Assembly (NCBI RefSeq): GCF_000716605.1
Contig: NZ_JNXE01000012.1
Coordinates: forward strand, 124,001-188,000
From: Streptomyces sp. NRRL F-525
GTDB lineage: Bacteria > Actinomycetota > Actinomycetes > Streptomycetales > Streptomycetaceae
Direction: 5' to 3'
Length of the DNA: 64,000 nt
Shown: one piece after another, positions 9,101 through 16,324 of the stretch
How positions within the stretch are numbered: the first letter of the stretch is position 1
Layout: the number at the start of each line of letters is the position of its first letter
The notes under the pieces: model-generated
Databases searched by the model: none
What the model was told of the DNA's origin: nothing
The model's input: only the letters and a program-made list of their open reading frames with translations
Position numbers and translations under genes: made by a program

Positions 9101-10343
9101 GGAGGACATGGACGACGTGCACGACAAGCGTGTACGCGCGGAAGAGGACGAGAGGGTACGGCGCGAGTCCCTTGCCGCACAGGAGGATGAGGCCCTGACC
9201 TGCGGCAGGCATGTGCGAGCAGCTCTGGTCCTGCCCGGCGTGCTCGGGGGAGCGGGCCTCGACGGCGATGCGGAGGACGGGGGCCTGAAGTCGTCGGACC
9301 CCATCCACGACGACGTACGGGAACGCGTGAAGGCGCTGCGTCTGCTGGTCGAGGCCGTACGCGGACGGCTGGACGCCGAACGTCGCGACATATCGGACAC
9401 AGCGCTCCTCAACCGCCACACCGAACTGCGCGACCAGCTCTCCGGAGGCTACGACGCGACGATCGAGGAACACGACGGCATCAAGCTCTGCCGGCTTGTC
9501 GACGACCATGGCCCGCAGGACATCGCCGCAGTGGGTGAACGCATCGCCGTCCAGGCTGCGGAAGCCCGCAACCGGCTGACGGAACGCGAGCGCGAGGTTT
9601 TCCAGCGCTTCCTGACCGGAGAACTGGGCGACCACCTCTCGACTCAAGTCCTGGCCGCAGGGGCTCTGGTGGCCGCCCTCAACGCCACCCTGTCCACGGT
9701 CCGCACTTCGCACGGCCTAGGCATCACCCTCGACTGGAAACTGGCCGACGGAGTGGAAGCGGACGTCAAGGCCGCCGTCGACCTCTTGCGCAGCCCCTCG
9801 GGCCTGCGCACCCGGGACCAGTCCGAGCAACTGCGCGATGTCCTCCAGCGCCGCATCGAGGACGCCCGCCGAGCCGACCCGGCCGCAGGCTACGCCTCCC
9901 ACCTGCGCACGGCCCTCGACTACCGGGACTGGTTCACTTTCACGCCCTGGGTGGTGAACGACGCGGCCCCGACCAGCAGACGCAAGCTATCGGGCCGCAC
10001 GGGTCTCAGCCAGGGTGAGCAGCGGGTGCTGTCGTATCTGGTCCTTTTCGCCGCCGCGGCCGCGCACTTCACCAGCCTCGCGGACTCGGCCCCGCACGCC
10101 CCACGCCTCATCCTCCTCGACGACGCGTTCGCCAAGGTCGACGAGCCCACCCACGCCCGCCTCGGCCGCATCCTGGTCGATCTGGACCTCGACTTCGTCC
10201 TCACCAGCGAACGTCTCATCGGCAACTGGCCCGACGTACCGTCCCTGCACATCTATGAGTGCCTGCGTGACCCGCATGTCCGGGGGGTGGCCACGCTCCA
10301 TTACACGTGGAACGGGCGGCACAGACGCCTGATGCCGGTATGA
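6162..10343 (+). CDS. jetC: Wadjet type III JetC, SMC/MksB-like ATPase (TIGR02680-like)
   Basis: 1393 residues. Walker A GKNGAGKS is at residues 40-47, the ABC signature LSQGEQ near 1282 and Walker B LILLDD near 1316, so the two half-ATPase sites lie at opposite ends as in SMC and Rad50. The roughly 1000 residues between are Ala/Arg/Glu-rich coiled coil with a central break near 640-770 that could form the hinge. This is the motor of the Wadjet complex: in studied systems ATP hydrolysis drives DNA loop extrusion until the complex meets itself on a small circle, which JetD then cuts. ATGA overlaps on both sides tie it to jetB and jetD. No frameshift or missing motif is visible. Confidence 0.93.
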   Translation: MTPTETSLHRYRLRRAGIRNVWQYDEQEFAFGDGRLLLRGKNGAGKSKALEMLLPYLLDGDARALDATGTGRTTLLWLMLDGFQQTNRLGYLWVEFARTDEEGVDHHLTLGAAVRASHSTRTAKPYFFVTTLRVGEGLHLAPAGQPLSLDQLKEHVGADNVTDRAVEHRARVARELFGLTDPARYRNLLHLLHRLRRPTIGDRIDSGGLVSVLAETLPALDDEIVEKVARNLDDLDAVRADLGRLERTDQALRTFLTDYRGYLHGALRRRADRASAELDRLAECRKAAGDAARNTEALRGREAEVAARVESLVGERTAAETDLAALHASTGYRSLKELAEKRATVTALHNAAATAFKSLRQAHGNQEEAGRRLTAEADRLGEELVELSTAHGELVGEAERAGLAPVHLGDPVAPTAALVSPAATTELTAPEGDFHLVRHTEVLAVDTEACATDLPTWDAQLDAAQPVIRNRARTVTELRALIERSDRARREAQEADATRERLEEQTDRARAQADVRRQETAREGEAYADEVRAWSERLRGLIGMPLDPVLALVATDLADGPLPAQTSDEVADAARSAVDPWLAELGEERDALAVAVRELIGDRDRLSRDRAEWERRADPEPPPPPHRAAPRSPGTGAPLYRLVDFADDLAQEARAGLEAALEASGLLDAWVRADGTVLDPATRDTLLVPGPPMAGTTLAQALRPVAAPDSGVTAEQVERVLAAVALVAGDAAGSAGDTAMGTDGSWRLGIAHGRHSKWAAEYVGAAVRAETRRRTLAELDEQLVVTQGQLAEQQHSLRILTGHRDTVADTLHRPPSARRLTDAWARTAEAEHTAETLAGQAAGAAREAEQVRARAVAARRETEATASAHGLPADSAALDMVRVALDRLGQGVVLLRRRVRAVMSTADGHQAGRTDYERAASARGEAEADYTEPLDRLEAARRTVRGLEESVGATEQEILRREADGQRRLEAVVRQLPHVREDMDDVHDKRVRAEEDERVRRESLAAQEDEALTCGRHVRAALVLPGVLGGAGLDGDAEDGGLKSSDPIHDDVRERVKALRLLVEAVRGRLDAERRDISDTALLNRHTELRDQLSGGYDATIEEHDGIKLCRLVDDHGPQDIAAVGERIAVQAAEARNRLTEREREVFQRFLTGELGDHLSTQVLAAGALVAALNATLSTVRTSHGLGITLDWKLADGVEADVKAAVDLLRSPSGLRTRDQSEQLRDVLQRRIEDARRADPAAGYASHLRTALDYRDWFTFTPWVVNDAAPTSRRKLSGRTGLSQGEQRVLSYLVLFAAAAAHFTSLADSAPHAPRLILLDDAFAKVDEPTHARLGRILVDLDLDFVLTSERLIGNWPDVPSLHIYECLRDPHVRGVATLHYTWNGRHRRLMPV

Positions 10344-11644
10344 CGGAGGACAGCAAGGAGAGCGCGACGGAACAGGAACCTGCCGCCGAAGCCCTCGCGT
10401 TCCTGAACCGCCCGGGTCTCGTCCGCCTCTGGACAGCCGTACGCGCACGCCTGGAACGCAACGGCCTGCAGCCGACCGGCACGGTCAGGCTCCAGAACCT
10501 GGACGCGGAGGAGCGCGAGGCCCTGTCCCTCCTCCTTGCGAAATCCCTCACCGCGCCGGGCGCCTCGATCCGCTTGTCGGACCTGGACACCCGCCTGCGC
10601 ACCAGCGCAGTCGGCCGCGGTCTGGCCGCGACACTGGCGGAACTGGGGCCGCCGCTGACCGACCGCCGAGCGGTCCGGGATGCGGCGGCGGCCGAGCGCA
10701 CTCGTCTGCGGTCCACGGCCGAGACAACCCTGGCTGCCACACAACTGACCGACCAGCCCTGGGCCCGCTCATGGCTGGATGAGATACGACGCAGCGGCAC
10801 GCTCACCCGTGGGCCGGCGGACACGGTGCTCACCACCGTCACCCAGGCGATCCAGACCCTGGCGGCGCTCTTCCCCGGCCCGGGCGCCGACCCCACTCCC
10901 GCCGCCTGGGGCCGCGGTGAACTCGCCACCCGCACCACCGGCTCCGCCCACGGCCTGGACGACGGCACCCTGCTGGCGCGGCTGGTCCAGCGCGGCATCG
11001 CCCTGGCATGCGGTGCCGACGTTCCGGTCGACGCCCCCGGTCGCCGCGCGCTGTGGCACCTTGCCTCCGTCACCCCCGACGAGGTCTCCAGCACCGTCCT
11101 GACCTACGGCCTGCGTCCGACGGGCGGCACGTGGCAGGAGACCGCCCTGCGCGAACGGGCCGACCACCATCTGGAGGCCCATCTCACCCTGCGCGAACTC
11201 CGCACCCTGAGCCTGGAGTTGCCGCCCCGCACGCGCATCCACGTCTGCGAGAACCCACGTGTCGTCGAGGCCGCAGCGGACGCGGGTCGCACCGCACCGC
11301 TGATCTGTACCTCGGGCAGCGCGACGACGGTCGTCCTCGCCCTCCTGGACGCGCTGGCTGCGACCGGTTGCGTCTTCGCCTACCACGGAGACTTCGACTG
11401 GCCGGGGATCGCGCTGGCGAACCGCGTCATCCACCGCTATCAGGCCGAGTCATGGCGGATGAAGGCAGCGGACTATGAGTACCTCGCGACACGCACACAG
11501 GTGCACGGCACACCGCAACTCCTGCTCACCGGCCCCCGCGTCGAGGCCGCCTGGGACCCGGAACTGGCCCCGGCCATGGACGCTTTGGGGATCGCCCTGC
11601 ACGAGGAGGGGGCGCTGGATCTGCTGCTGGAGGACCTGGCGTAA
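10340..11644 (+). CDS. jetD: Wadjet type III JetD, Toprim-type nuclease (TIGR02679/DUF2399-like)
   Basis: 434 residues. I chose ATG 10340, which overlaps the jetC stop (ATGA), over the in-frame ATG 10307. The C-terminal part carries a Toprim-like metal site: Glu304 in VCENP, then Asp351 and Asp353 in GDFDWPG. This matches JetD nucleases related to topoisomerase VI A. The N-terminal half is helical and arm-like. JetD cleaves the plasmid after the JetABC motor has stalled. All four genes appear intact, so the system is likely functional. A hairpin follows the stop. Confidence 0.9.
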   Translation: MTEDSKESATEQEPAAEALAFLNRPGLVRLWTAVRARLERNGLQPTGTVRLQNLDAEEREALSLLLAKSLTAPGASIRLSDLDTRLRTSAVGRGLAATLAELGPPLTDRRAVRDAAAAERTRLRSTAETTLAATQLTDQPWARSWLDEIRRSGTLTRGPADTVLTTVTQAIQTLAALFPGPGADPTPAAWGRGELATRTTGSAHGLDDGTLLARLVQRGIALACGADVPVDAPGRRALWHLASVTPDEVSSTVLTYGLRPTGGTWQETALRERADHHLEAHLTLRELRTLSLELPPRTRIHVCENPRVVEAAADAGRTAPLICTSGSATTVVLALLDALAATGCVFAYHGDFDWPGIALANRVIHRYQAESWRMKAADYEYLATRTQVHGTPQLLLTGPRVEAAWDPELAPAMDALGIALHEEGALDLLLEDLA

Positions 11645-11646
11645 GG

Positions 11647-11692
11647 GGCCAAGGTTTCTCCGGCTCCTTCAAGCGGTGCGCTTGCCTCGGCC
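11647..11692 (+). terminator. Hairpin after jetD
   Basis: CAAGCG (11670-11675) and CGCTTG (11679-11684) form a perfect stem with a 3-base loop. An outer GGCC...GGCC pairing (11647-11650 with 11689-11692) can extend it. It lies 3 bp after the jetD stop and has no T-run, so it is only a probable terminator. Confidence 0.4.
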
Positions 11693-11811
11693 AGCTGTGG
11701 CCAAAGCCAGACGCAGGTCCTCTCGACGCGGGCGGTCGGAAGGTGCTGGATGCGTGGCTTGCGGCGCGTAGCGGGTGGCTGTATGGACAGATTGGCAGCC
11801 CCTTGGACTGA

Positions 11812-12162
11812 ATGCGTTCCGACACCTGGCGTCCGAGGTGGAGCATCGAACTGGCGGAGAACCTGTCGGTGTTGAGGCGCCTCACCGCTGCGGAACCGGC
11901 GCAAGCCCGGCTCTTGGAAGGCGTCTTGGCCGGACCGCTCATCGACGTGGCCGAGCTCACGCGTCGGAAGGTGCTGGACCCGCCTTGTCGCAACCGCGCG
12001 GCACGGCCTCCGCTGTCCGGCGATCTCCTCCCGGGGATGGAGCGCCTCGAAACGCAGGAAGTGTCACCGGTCCAGCCCCTGAAGCCGACGGGAGACTCCG
12101 CACCCGCAGATACCGCTCGCCGTCGTCCCTCCCGCCCCAGGAAGAGGGATGACATCCGATGA
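11812..12162 (+). CDS. Doubtful small ORF, possible gene remnant
   Basis: 116 codons starting at ATG 11812, directly after an in-frame TGA. The first 55 residues read like real protein (IELAENLSVLRRLTAAEPAQ, then LLEGVLAGPLIDVAELTRRK). The rest becomes Arg/Pro-rich and looks non-coding. I recognise no family and see no Shine-Dalgarno. It may be the remains of a larger helical protein. Confidence 0.2.
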   Translation: MRSDTWRPRWSIELAENLSVLRRLTAAEPAQARLLEGVLAGPLIDVAELTRRKVLDPPCRNRAARPPLSGDLLPGMERLETQEVSPVQPLKPTGDSAPADTARRRPSRPRKRDDIR

Positions 12163-12496
12163 CGGTTCCCAGCCTCTCTGCAGGGAACGTGCATCGGGCC
12201 GCAGGCGAGTCGGCGGCTGCATCCTGCGAACAGACACTCCTGGAACGTCACGGATACGTCCAGTGTGCTCACCCACAAACCCAGCGCCCGCGCACTTCTC
12301 GCGGGGTCCTGACCTCTGCCTACGGCGCTTTGAACAGCTCCGGTCGGCTCATACCGGCGGTGCGTCGGCTTTTCATCACCTGCTCGGCCCGTACCTCACC
12401 GTCAGCTCATCCACGGTGAAGCCGGAGCGCCGCGGATCTGAGGTCCGCGGGATGTGACGCTGAGGCCTCATAAGGTTGGCCTAAGCGTTCGCAGTA

Positions 12497-12512
12497 GACT
12501 GAAAACTCAGTC
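12497..12512. promoter_or_regulatory. Palindrome upstream of methylase A
   Basis: GACTGA (12497-12502) and TCAGTC (12507-12512) are exact inverted repeats separated by AAAC. They overlap a -10-like TAGACT (12495-12500) about 90 bp before the start codon. No convincing -35 is seen. The element differs from the palindrome in front of methylase B. Confidence 0.35.
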
Positions 12513-12589
12513 AATCAATCCGCCATGAGGTATGCGGGGGTTCGTCGTGCCAGGTGGCACGGCAGGGGGTCGGCTTTAGAAAGGGCAGC

Positions 12590-14593
12590 ATGACGCAGCG
12601 TGATGAGCGAGTTCTGGTGACGCTCGCCGAGATCGCTCGGTTCGCCGGTGTGGGACGCGCGGCCGTCAGCAATTGGCGGCGGAGGTTCGAAGACTTTCCT
12701 GACCCTGTAGGGGGAAGCGATGCCAGCCCGCAGTTCGCACTCGACACCGTCGAAGAGTGGCTGCTGATCCATGGCAAACTGCGCGCCTCCGCCGGGGTTC
12801 TGGATCGGCTGTGGCCCCATATTGAGGCACTCGGTGACCGTGACCGCATGGGACTCGTCATCGCTGAGGCGGGTCTGAGGCTTGCGTCCGCCTCGCCTGT
12901 CTGGCCGGACGAAGTGCCTCAACTGTCACCCAATGAACTTCGCTTGGTGGACGAGGCAACACAGGCCGGGCTGAGTGGCAACGGCGTGGAAACTTTCCAT
13001 GTTCTGTTGGAACGCTGGCTGAGCACTCATGTCCGGCAGATCACCACCACGCCTGCCTCGCTTGCCGACCTCATGACGGCACTCGCCGACGAGGCTCACG
13101 AGCAGCGCCCGGTGCGGCGTGTAGCAGATCCGGCCTGCGGTACCGGCACGCTGCTGATGGCCGCCGTTCGACACTGGTCGGCTAGGGAACCGCTGAAGCT
13201 TACGGGCCTTGACGTCGATCCCGTCCTGGCGCGGCTCGCGGCGGCTCGGCTGGACCTGGCCGTAGGACACGAGCAGGTCGATATCGTGATCGCCGATACC
13301 TTGCGCGACGCCCCCGTTGTTGGTGGTCGCGCGGACATCATCTTGTGCAATCCGCCTGCCAACGAACGGGACTGGGGCCATGCCGAGCTGGCTACGGACC
13401 GACGCTGGCTCTTCGGCCAGCCGCCCCGTACCGAGTCGGAACTCGCCTGGGTGCAGCATGTTGTGTCCGACGTGGCTGAGGATGGAGTAGCAGTTGTGCT
13501 GCTGCCGCCTGCCGTGGCCTCCCGTCGAGCCGGCCGCCGGATTCGGGCCGGGTTGCTGCGCGCCGGATCGCTGCAGGCAGTGGTTGCGTTGCCGCCAGGT
13601 GCTGCGCCGCCCTACGGGGTGGGGTTGCACCTGTGGGTTCTCCGGGCACCGGACACGAGCGAGGCCGAAGGGCGCGTCCTACTGGTCGATGCGGCGGATT
13701 GCCGCCACACACCGACCGAGGGCGGTACGCAGGTGGTCGACTGGGACGGGGTGCGGGAGCGGGTCTTTGCCGCTGTGCGCGGCGATGCCCCGCCCGGCGT
13801 CGTGATGGTGCCGGTGGTGGACCTCTTGGGGGAGGAGACGGACCTCACCCCTGCTCGTCACGTGCCACCCGCTGTCGCAACGTCCGCCGTGGAACTGAAC
13901 AGATCTTGGACGCGTTTCGACCAGGCTCTGGTCGCTGTGCGCGACGCTGGGCAGGCCTTGCGCCCTCTGGCTTCGGCACGTTCGCCCCAGGCGCGCGTGG
14001 CGGTGAGCGTGGGTGAGCTCGAGGCCGCCGACGCTCTCGCGCTGACGCCGGGCGGAACATTGCCCGAGGGGGCGCTTCGGCGAGGTCCCCGTCCTGACCA
14101 AGGCGTGCCGGTACTCATGGCCGCGCACTTGGGGGAGGGGCAGGGCGAACAATGGTGGATGACCGCGGACGATGTGGAACGCGGCGAACGCGAGCGGAAG
14201 CTGACCGTCACCAGCTCCGGGGACATCGTCGTGGTCACCACGTTCACAGAGTTCGACGCCTGGGTCGAGACGTCGGCACCGAACGTGCTCGGCCCACATC
14301 TGCAGCGGCTTCGGGTGGATCCGGAGCGGCTCGACCCGTGGTTCCTTGCGGCCTGCCTGCGAGTGCGCTTCAACGCGCGCCAGGCCGGTACCCACGCATC
14401 GGTCAGTTCACGTGTGGATGTGCGACGTCTCAGAGCGCTCCGACTGCCGATGGACGAGCAGCGACGGTACGGAGCGATTCACCGGCAGTTGATCGAGTTC
14501 GAGCGGGCCGCTGTCGAACTGTCCTCAGTGTCAGGCGCGTTGAGCGGGACACTGTCCGAATTGCTGGCCGTGGGGCAGATCGCCGCCGAGTGA
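12590..14593 (+). CDS. HTH-N6-adenine methylase-specificity fusion (methylase A)
   Basis: 667 residues. ATG 12590 has AAGGG in front. Residues about 8-55 form a DNA-binding helix-turn-helix (IARFAGVGRAAVSNWRRRFE). The middle is a type I HsdM-like SAM-dependent methylase: motif I DPACGTGTLL near 178 and LTGLDVDP as motif II. Motif IV reads CNPPANERDWG, whereas HsdM proteins normally have NPPF or NPPY before a similar N-x-x-DW. The catalytic Asn is kept but the stacking aromatic is Ala, so activity is uncertain. The last 110 residues resemble half an HsdS target-recognition unit (DPWFLAACLRVRFNARQAG, then EQRRYGAIHRQLIEFE). It is paralogous to the gene at 25949. It probably marks or reads self DNA for the PIWI locus; this is inference. 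Confidence 0.82.
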   Translation: MTQRDERVLVTLAEIARFAGVGRAAVSNWRRRFEDFPDPVGGSDASPQFALDTVEEWLLIHGKLRASAGVLDRLWPHIEALGDRDRMGLVIAEAGLRLASASPVWPDEVPQLSPNELRLVDEATQAGLSGNGVETFHVLLERWLSTHVRQITTTPASLADLMTALADEAHEQRPVRRVADPACGTGTLLMAAVRHWSAREPLKLTGLDVDPVLARLAAARLDLAVGHEQVDIVIADTLRDAPVVGGRADIILCNPPANERDWGHAELATDRRWLFGQPPRTESELAWVQHVVSDVAEDGVAVVLLPPAVASRRAGRRIRAGLLRAGSLQAVVALPPGAAPPYGVGLHLWVLRAPDTSEAEGRVLLVDAADCRHTPTEGGTQVVDWDGVRERVFAAVRGDAPPGVVMVPVVDLLGEETDLTPARHVPPAVATSAVELNRSWTRFDQALVAVRDAGQALRPLASARSPQARVAVSVGELEAADALALTPGGTLPEGALRRGPRPDQGVPVLMAAHLGEGQGEQWWMTADDVERGERERKLTVTSSGDIVVVTTFTEFDAWVETSAPNVLGPHLQRLRVDPERLDPWFLAACLRVRFNARQAGTHASVSSRVDVRRLRALRLPMDEQRRYGAIHRQLIEFERAAVELSSVSGALSGTLSELLAVGQIAAE

Positions 14594-14600
14594 ACAGGAC

Positions 14601-14616
14601 CCGGCCAGGCCGGTTT
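14601..14616 (+). terminator. Probable terminator between methylase A and the kinase
   Basis: CCGGC-cag-GCCGG forms a tight hairpin at 14601-14613 (dyad CCGGCCAGGCCGG), followed by TTT. It lies 7 bp after the methylase A stop, between convergent genes. A second GCCGGC pair (14647-14652 and 14667-14672) could serve the opposite strand. Confidence 0.45.
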
Positions 14617-14679
14617 GCCCCCTGCCCGACGATGACCCGCGCACGAGCCGGCGTCCGTGGCCGTCTGCCGGCGCTCTGG

Positions 14680-16179
14680 TCAGCCTTGTGGTAGCCCGCC
14701 GAGCAGCGCCTCTACGGCCGTGCGGTGGCCCCATTCGGCGAATTCGTCGCCGGACTCGCGGGCCCGCCGTACCACCCGTTCTGGCGGTGAGGGCAGCAGA
14801 ACATACAGGCGTCGGACCGCGGCTTCCCACAGCGGGAACGCACGATCCGTGCTGTCCTCCTCCGGAACCATGCACTCCGCAACCCCGATCAGGGCCTCCA
14901 GCCATCGCCCGTGCTCCATGGTTCCTGACTTGGCGCCGTCGAGGTCGCGTGCCAGCAGCCGATACCGTCCGCCCGCGCCCGGCCAGTCCCCCTTGTACCG
15001 GAGCCGGTCCGCGCACACCAGGCGGGCTCGTACGACATCCGGATCACAGGCTCCCCAAGAGCCACGGACTTCCTTGAGCATCGCGTCGAGCCGTTCCGCA
15101 CGCGGTCCCGGCACACTGCGTGCCAGTTCCTGCTCTGCTTCGTCCAGCAACGCGCGGAATGCGTTGCGATTCGGAATGCTGCCGACTTGACGGCGCACAA
15201 CGGGCCGGCGATTGCCCCCTCGGGCGGGGACAGCCGTGGGTGTGGCCGCAGGAGCATCGGTATTCATGCGGAAAGGCACGGTGGGGTCAGGGTCGAGTGC
15301 CGGGTCCGGCGCGGGGTCGCCGGGCCTGGGGAGCAGGAGTGCGAGCGCTGCTGCGGCTCCACTTGCTGAGGGGCGTGACCTGGGGTTCTTGGCCAGCATG
15401 CGTGCCACCAGGTCGGCAAGCCCGGGGGGAAGGCCCGGGATACGGTCGTCGAGCCGGGGTGCCGGAGTGTCACAGTGCTGCTGCTCGATGATGTGCTCGG
15501 AGGCGCCGTTGAAGACCCGGTCGCCGGCAACGAGACGGAAGACGGTACAGCCGACGCCGTAGATGTCGGCGGCTGGAGTGGGGTTGCGCTCCCCGAGGAT
15601 GATTTCGGGGGCCTTGTAACCGAGACTGCCCGGAGTGCGGCCCTCGGTGTGCCGGGTGGCGTCGGGATCGTCGGGTAGTGCGATGCCGAAGTCGACAAGA
15701 AACACCTCGCCGGACTCGGCGAGTATGACGTTCTGCGGCTTTATGTCCCGGTGAACCACCCCTTTGGCGTGTACCCGCTCCAGGATCCGCAGCAGCTGGA
15801 CGATGATCGATGCGGTGGCCGTCAGGGTGGGCCGCTGTGATTCCAGGAAATCGCGCAGGTTCTTGCCGTCGATGAACTCCGTGACGAGATAAGGCCGTCC
15901 GCCGAGGAAATCGAAGGCGATGAGGCGCGGGATGCCGTGACCGCCCAACTGCTCGTGCATATCTCGCTCGCGCTCGAAACGCTTGAGTTCGTTGGGGGTT
16001 AGTCGGCCGTAGTGATCCCCGCGACCGGGCGCGGAGTCGCGCGGCGGGCGGACCAGGAACTTCACCGCGACGATCTGGCCGGTCGTCAGATCCTCGGCCC
16101 GGTACACGGTCCCCATGCCGCCGCTCTTGGGTGCATGAGTGATCTTGAATCTCTCGGCGAACACCTGCCCACGTTCCAT
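14680..16179 (-). CDS. Hanks-type Ser/Thr protein kinase
   Basis: 499 residues from ATG 16179; a GGGGG tract lies about 7 bases upstream, and this start places the glycine loop (SGGMGTVYRAED) at residues 19-30. Catalytic Lys40 (VAVK), HRD at 143-145, DFG at 163-165 and a KAPE segment are present, so the kinase should be active. The kinase domain ends near residue 280. A Pro/Asp-rich linker and a helical C-terminal region follow (residues about 345-499; EAEQELARSVPGPRAERLDA) that looks TPR-like. No transmembrane segment or PASTA domain is visible, so it is probably cytosolic. It is convergent with methylase A and divergent from the nuclease-REase-helicase-PIWI operon. A regulatory role in the PIWI defence is likely from position but not shown. 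Confidence 0.85.
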   Translation of the reverse strand: MERGQVFAERFKITHAPKSGGMGTVYRAEDLTTGQIVAVKFLVRPPRDSAPGRGDHYGRLTPNELKRFERERDMHEQLGGHGIPRLIAFDFLGGRPYLVTEFIDGKNLRDFLESQRPTLTATASIIVQLLRILERVHAKGVVHRDIKPQNVILAESGEVFLVDFGIALPDDPDATRHTEGRTPGSLGYKAPEIILGERNPTPAADIYGVGCTVFRLVAGDRVFNGASEHIIEQQHCDTPAPRLDDRIPGLPPGLADLVARMLAKNPRSRPSASGAAAALALLLPRPGDPAPDPALDPDPTVPFRMNTDAPAATPTAVPARGGNRRPVVRRQVGSIPNRNAFRALLDEAEQELARSVPGPRAERLDAMLKEVRGSWGACDPDVVRARLVCADRLRYKGDWPGAGGRYRLLARDLDGAKSGTMEHGRWLEALIGVAECMVPEEDSTDRAFPLWEAAVRRLYVLLPSPPERVVRRARESGDEFAEWGHRTAVEALLGGLPQG

Positions 16180-16324
16180 TCCTGTACCCCCGTAGCACTC
16201 CGTAGTCGATCGCGCACAGCATAGTGGAAACATCTTGAGCGAACTTTCGTCGCTTGACTGTGTTCACACTCTACCTGCATGCTGGAGCGGTCCCGCTCAG
16301 CCGAGCCCTAAGGAGACGTCGCTC
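16180..16324. promoter_or_regulatory. Divergent promoter region, kinase / PIWI operon
   Basis: On the minus strand, TATGCT (16218-16223) is a good -10 about 38 bp before the kinase ATG. On the plus strand, TTGACT (16254-16259) is a -35-like box, with CATGCT (16278-16283) as a weak -10 at 18 bp spacing. The dyad GTGTTCACAC (16260-16269) lies in that spacer and could be an operator. AAGGAG (16310-16315) is the Shine-Dalgarno of the GTG at 16325. Confidence 0.35.

Larger units (their letters stand above)
11645..12589. other. 945-bp gap between the Wadjet and pPIWI_RE loci
   Basis: No gene can be recognised here with confidence. It contains the jetD hairpin, one ORF with some coding character (11812-12162), other overlapping ORFs of Arg/Pro-rich shadow type, and a palindrome at 12497-12512. 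The GC content looks lower than in the flanking genes. It may be a decayed gene or the join between two separately acquired cassettes. Confidence 0.5.

Noticed and set aside
11775..12152. 125-codon frame overlapping the doubtful ORF at 11812
   Set aside because: Arg/Gly/Pro-rich, no initiation signal, and overlaps a frame with better coding character.
12590..16179. Methylase plus kinase read as a Pgl/BREX type 2 system
   Set aside because: No PglZ-type phosphatase, no BrxC/PglY ATPase and no BrxL or Lon-like gene in the window. The methylase is HsdM/HsdS-like rather than PglX-like.
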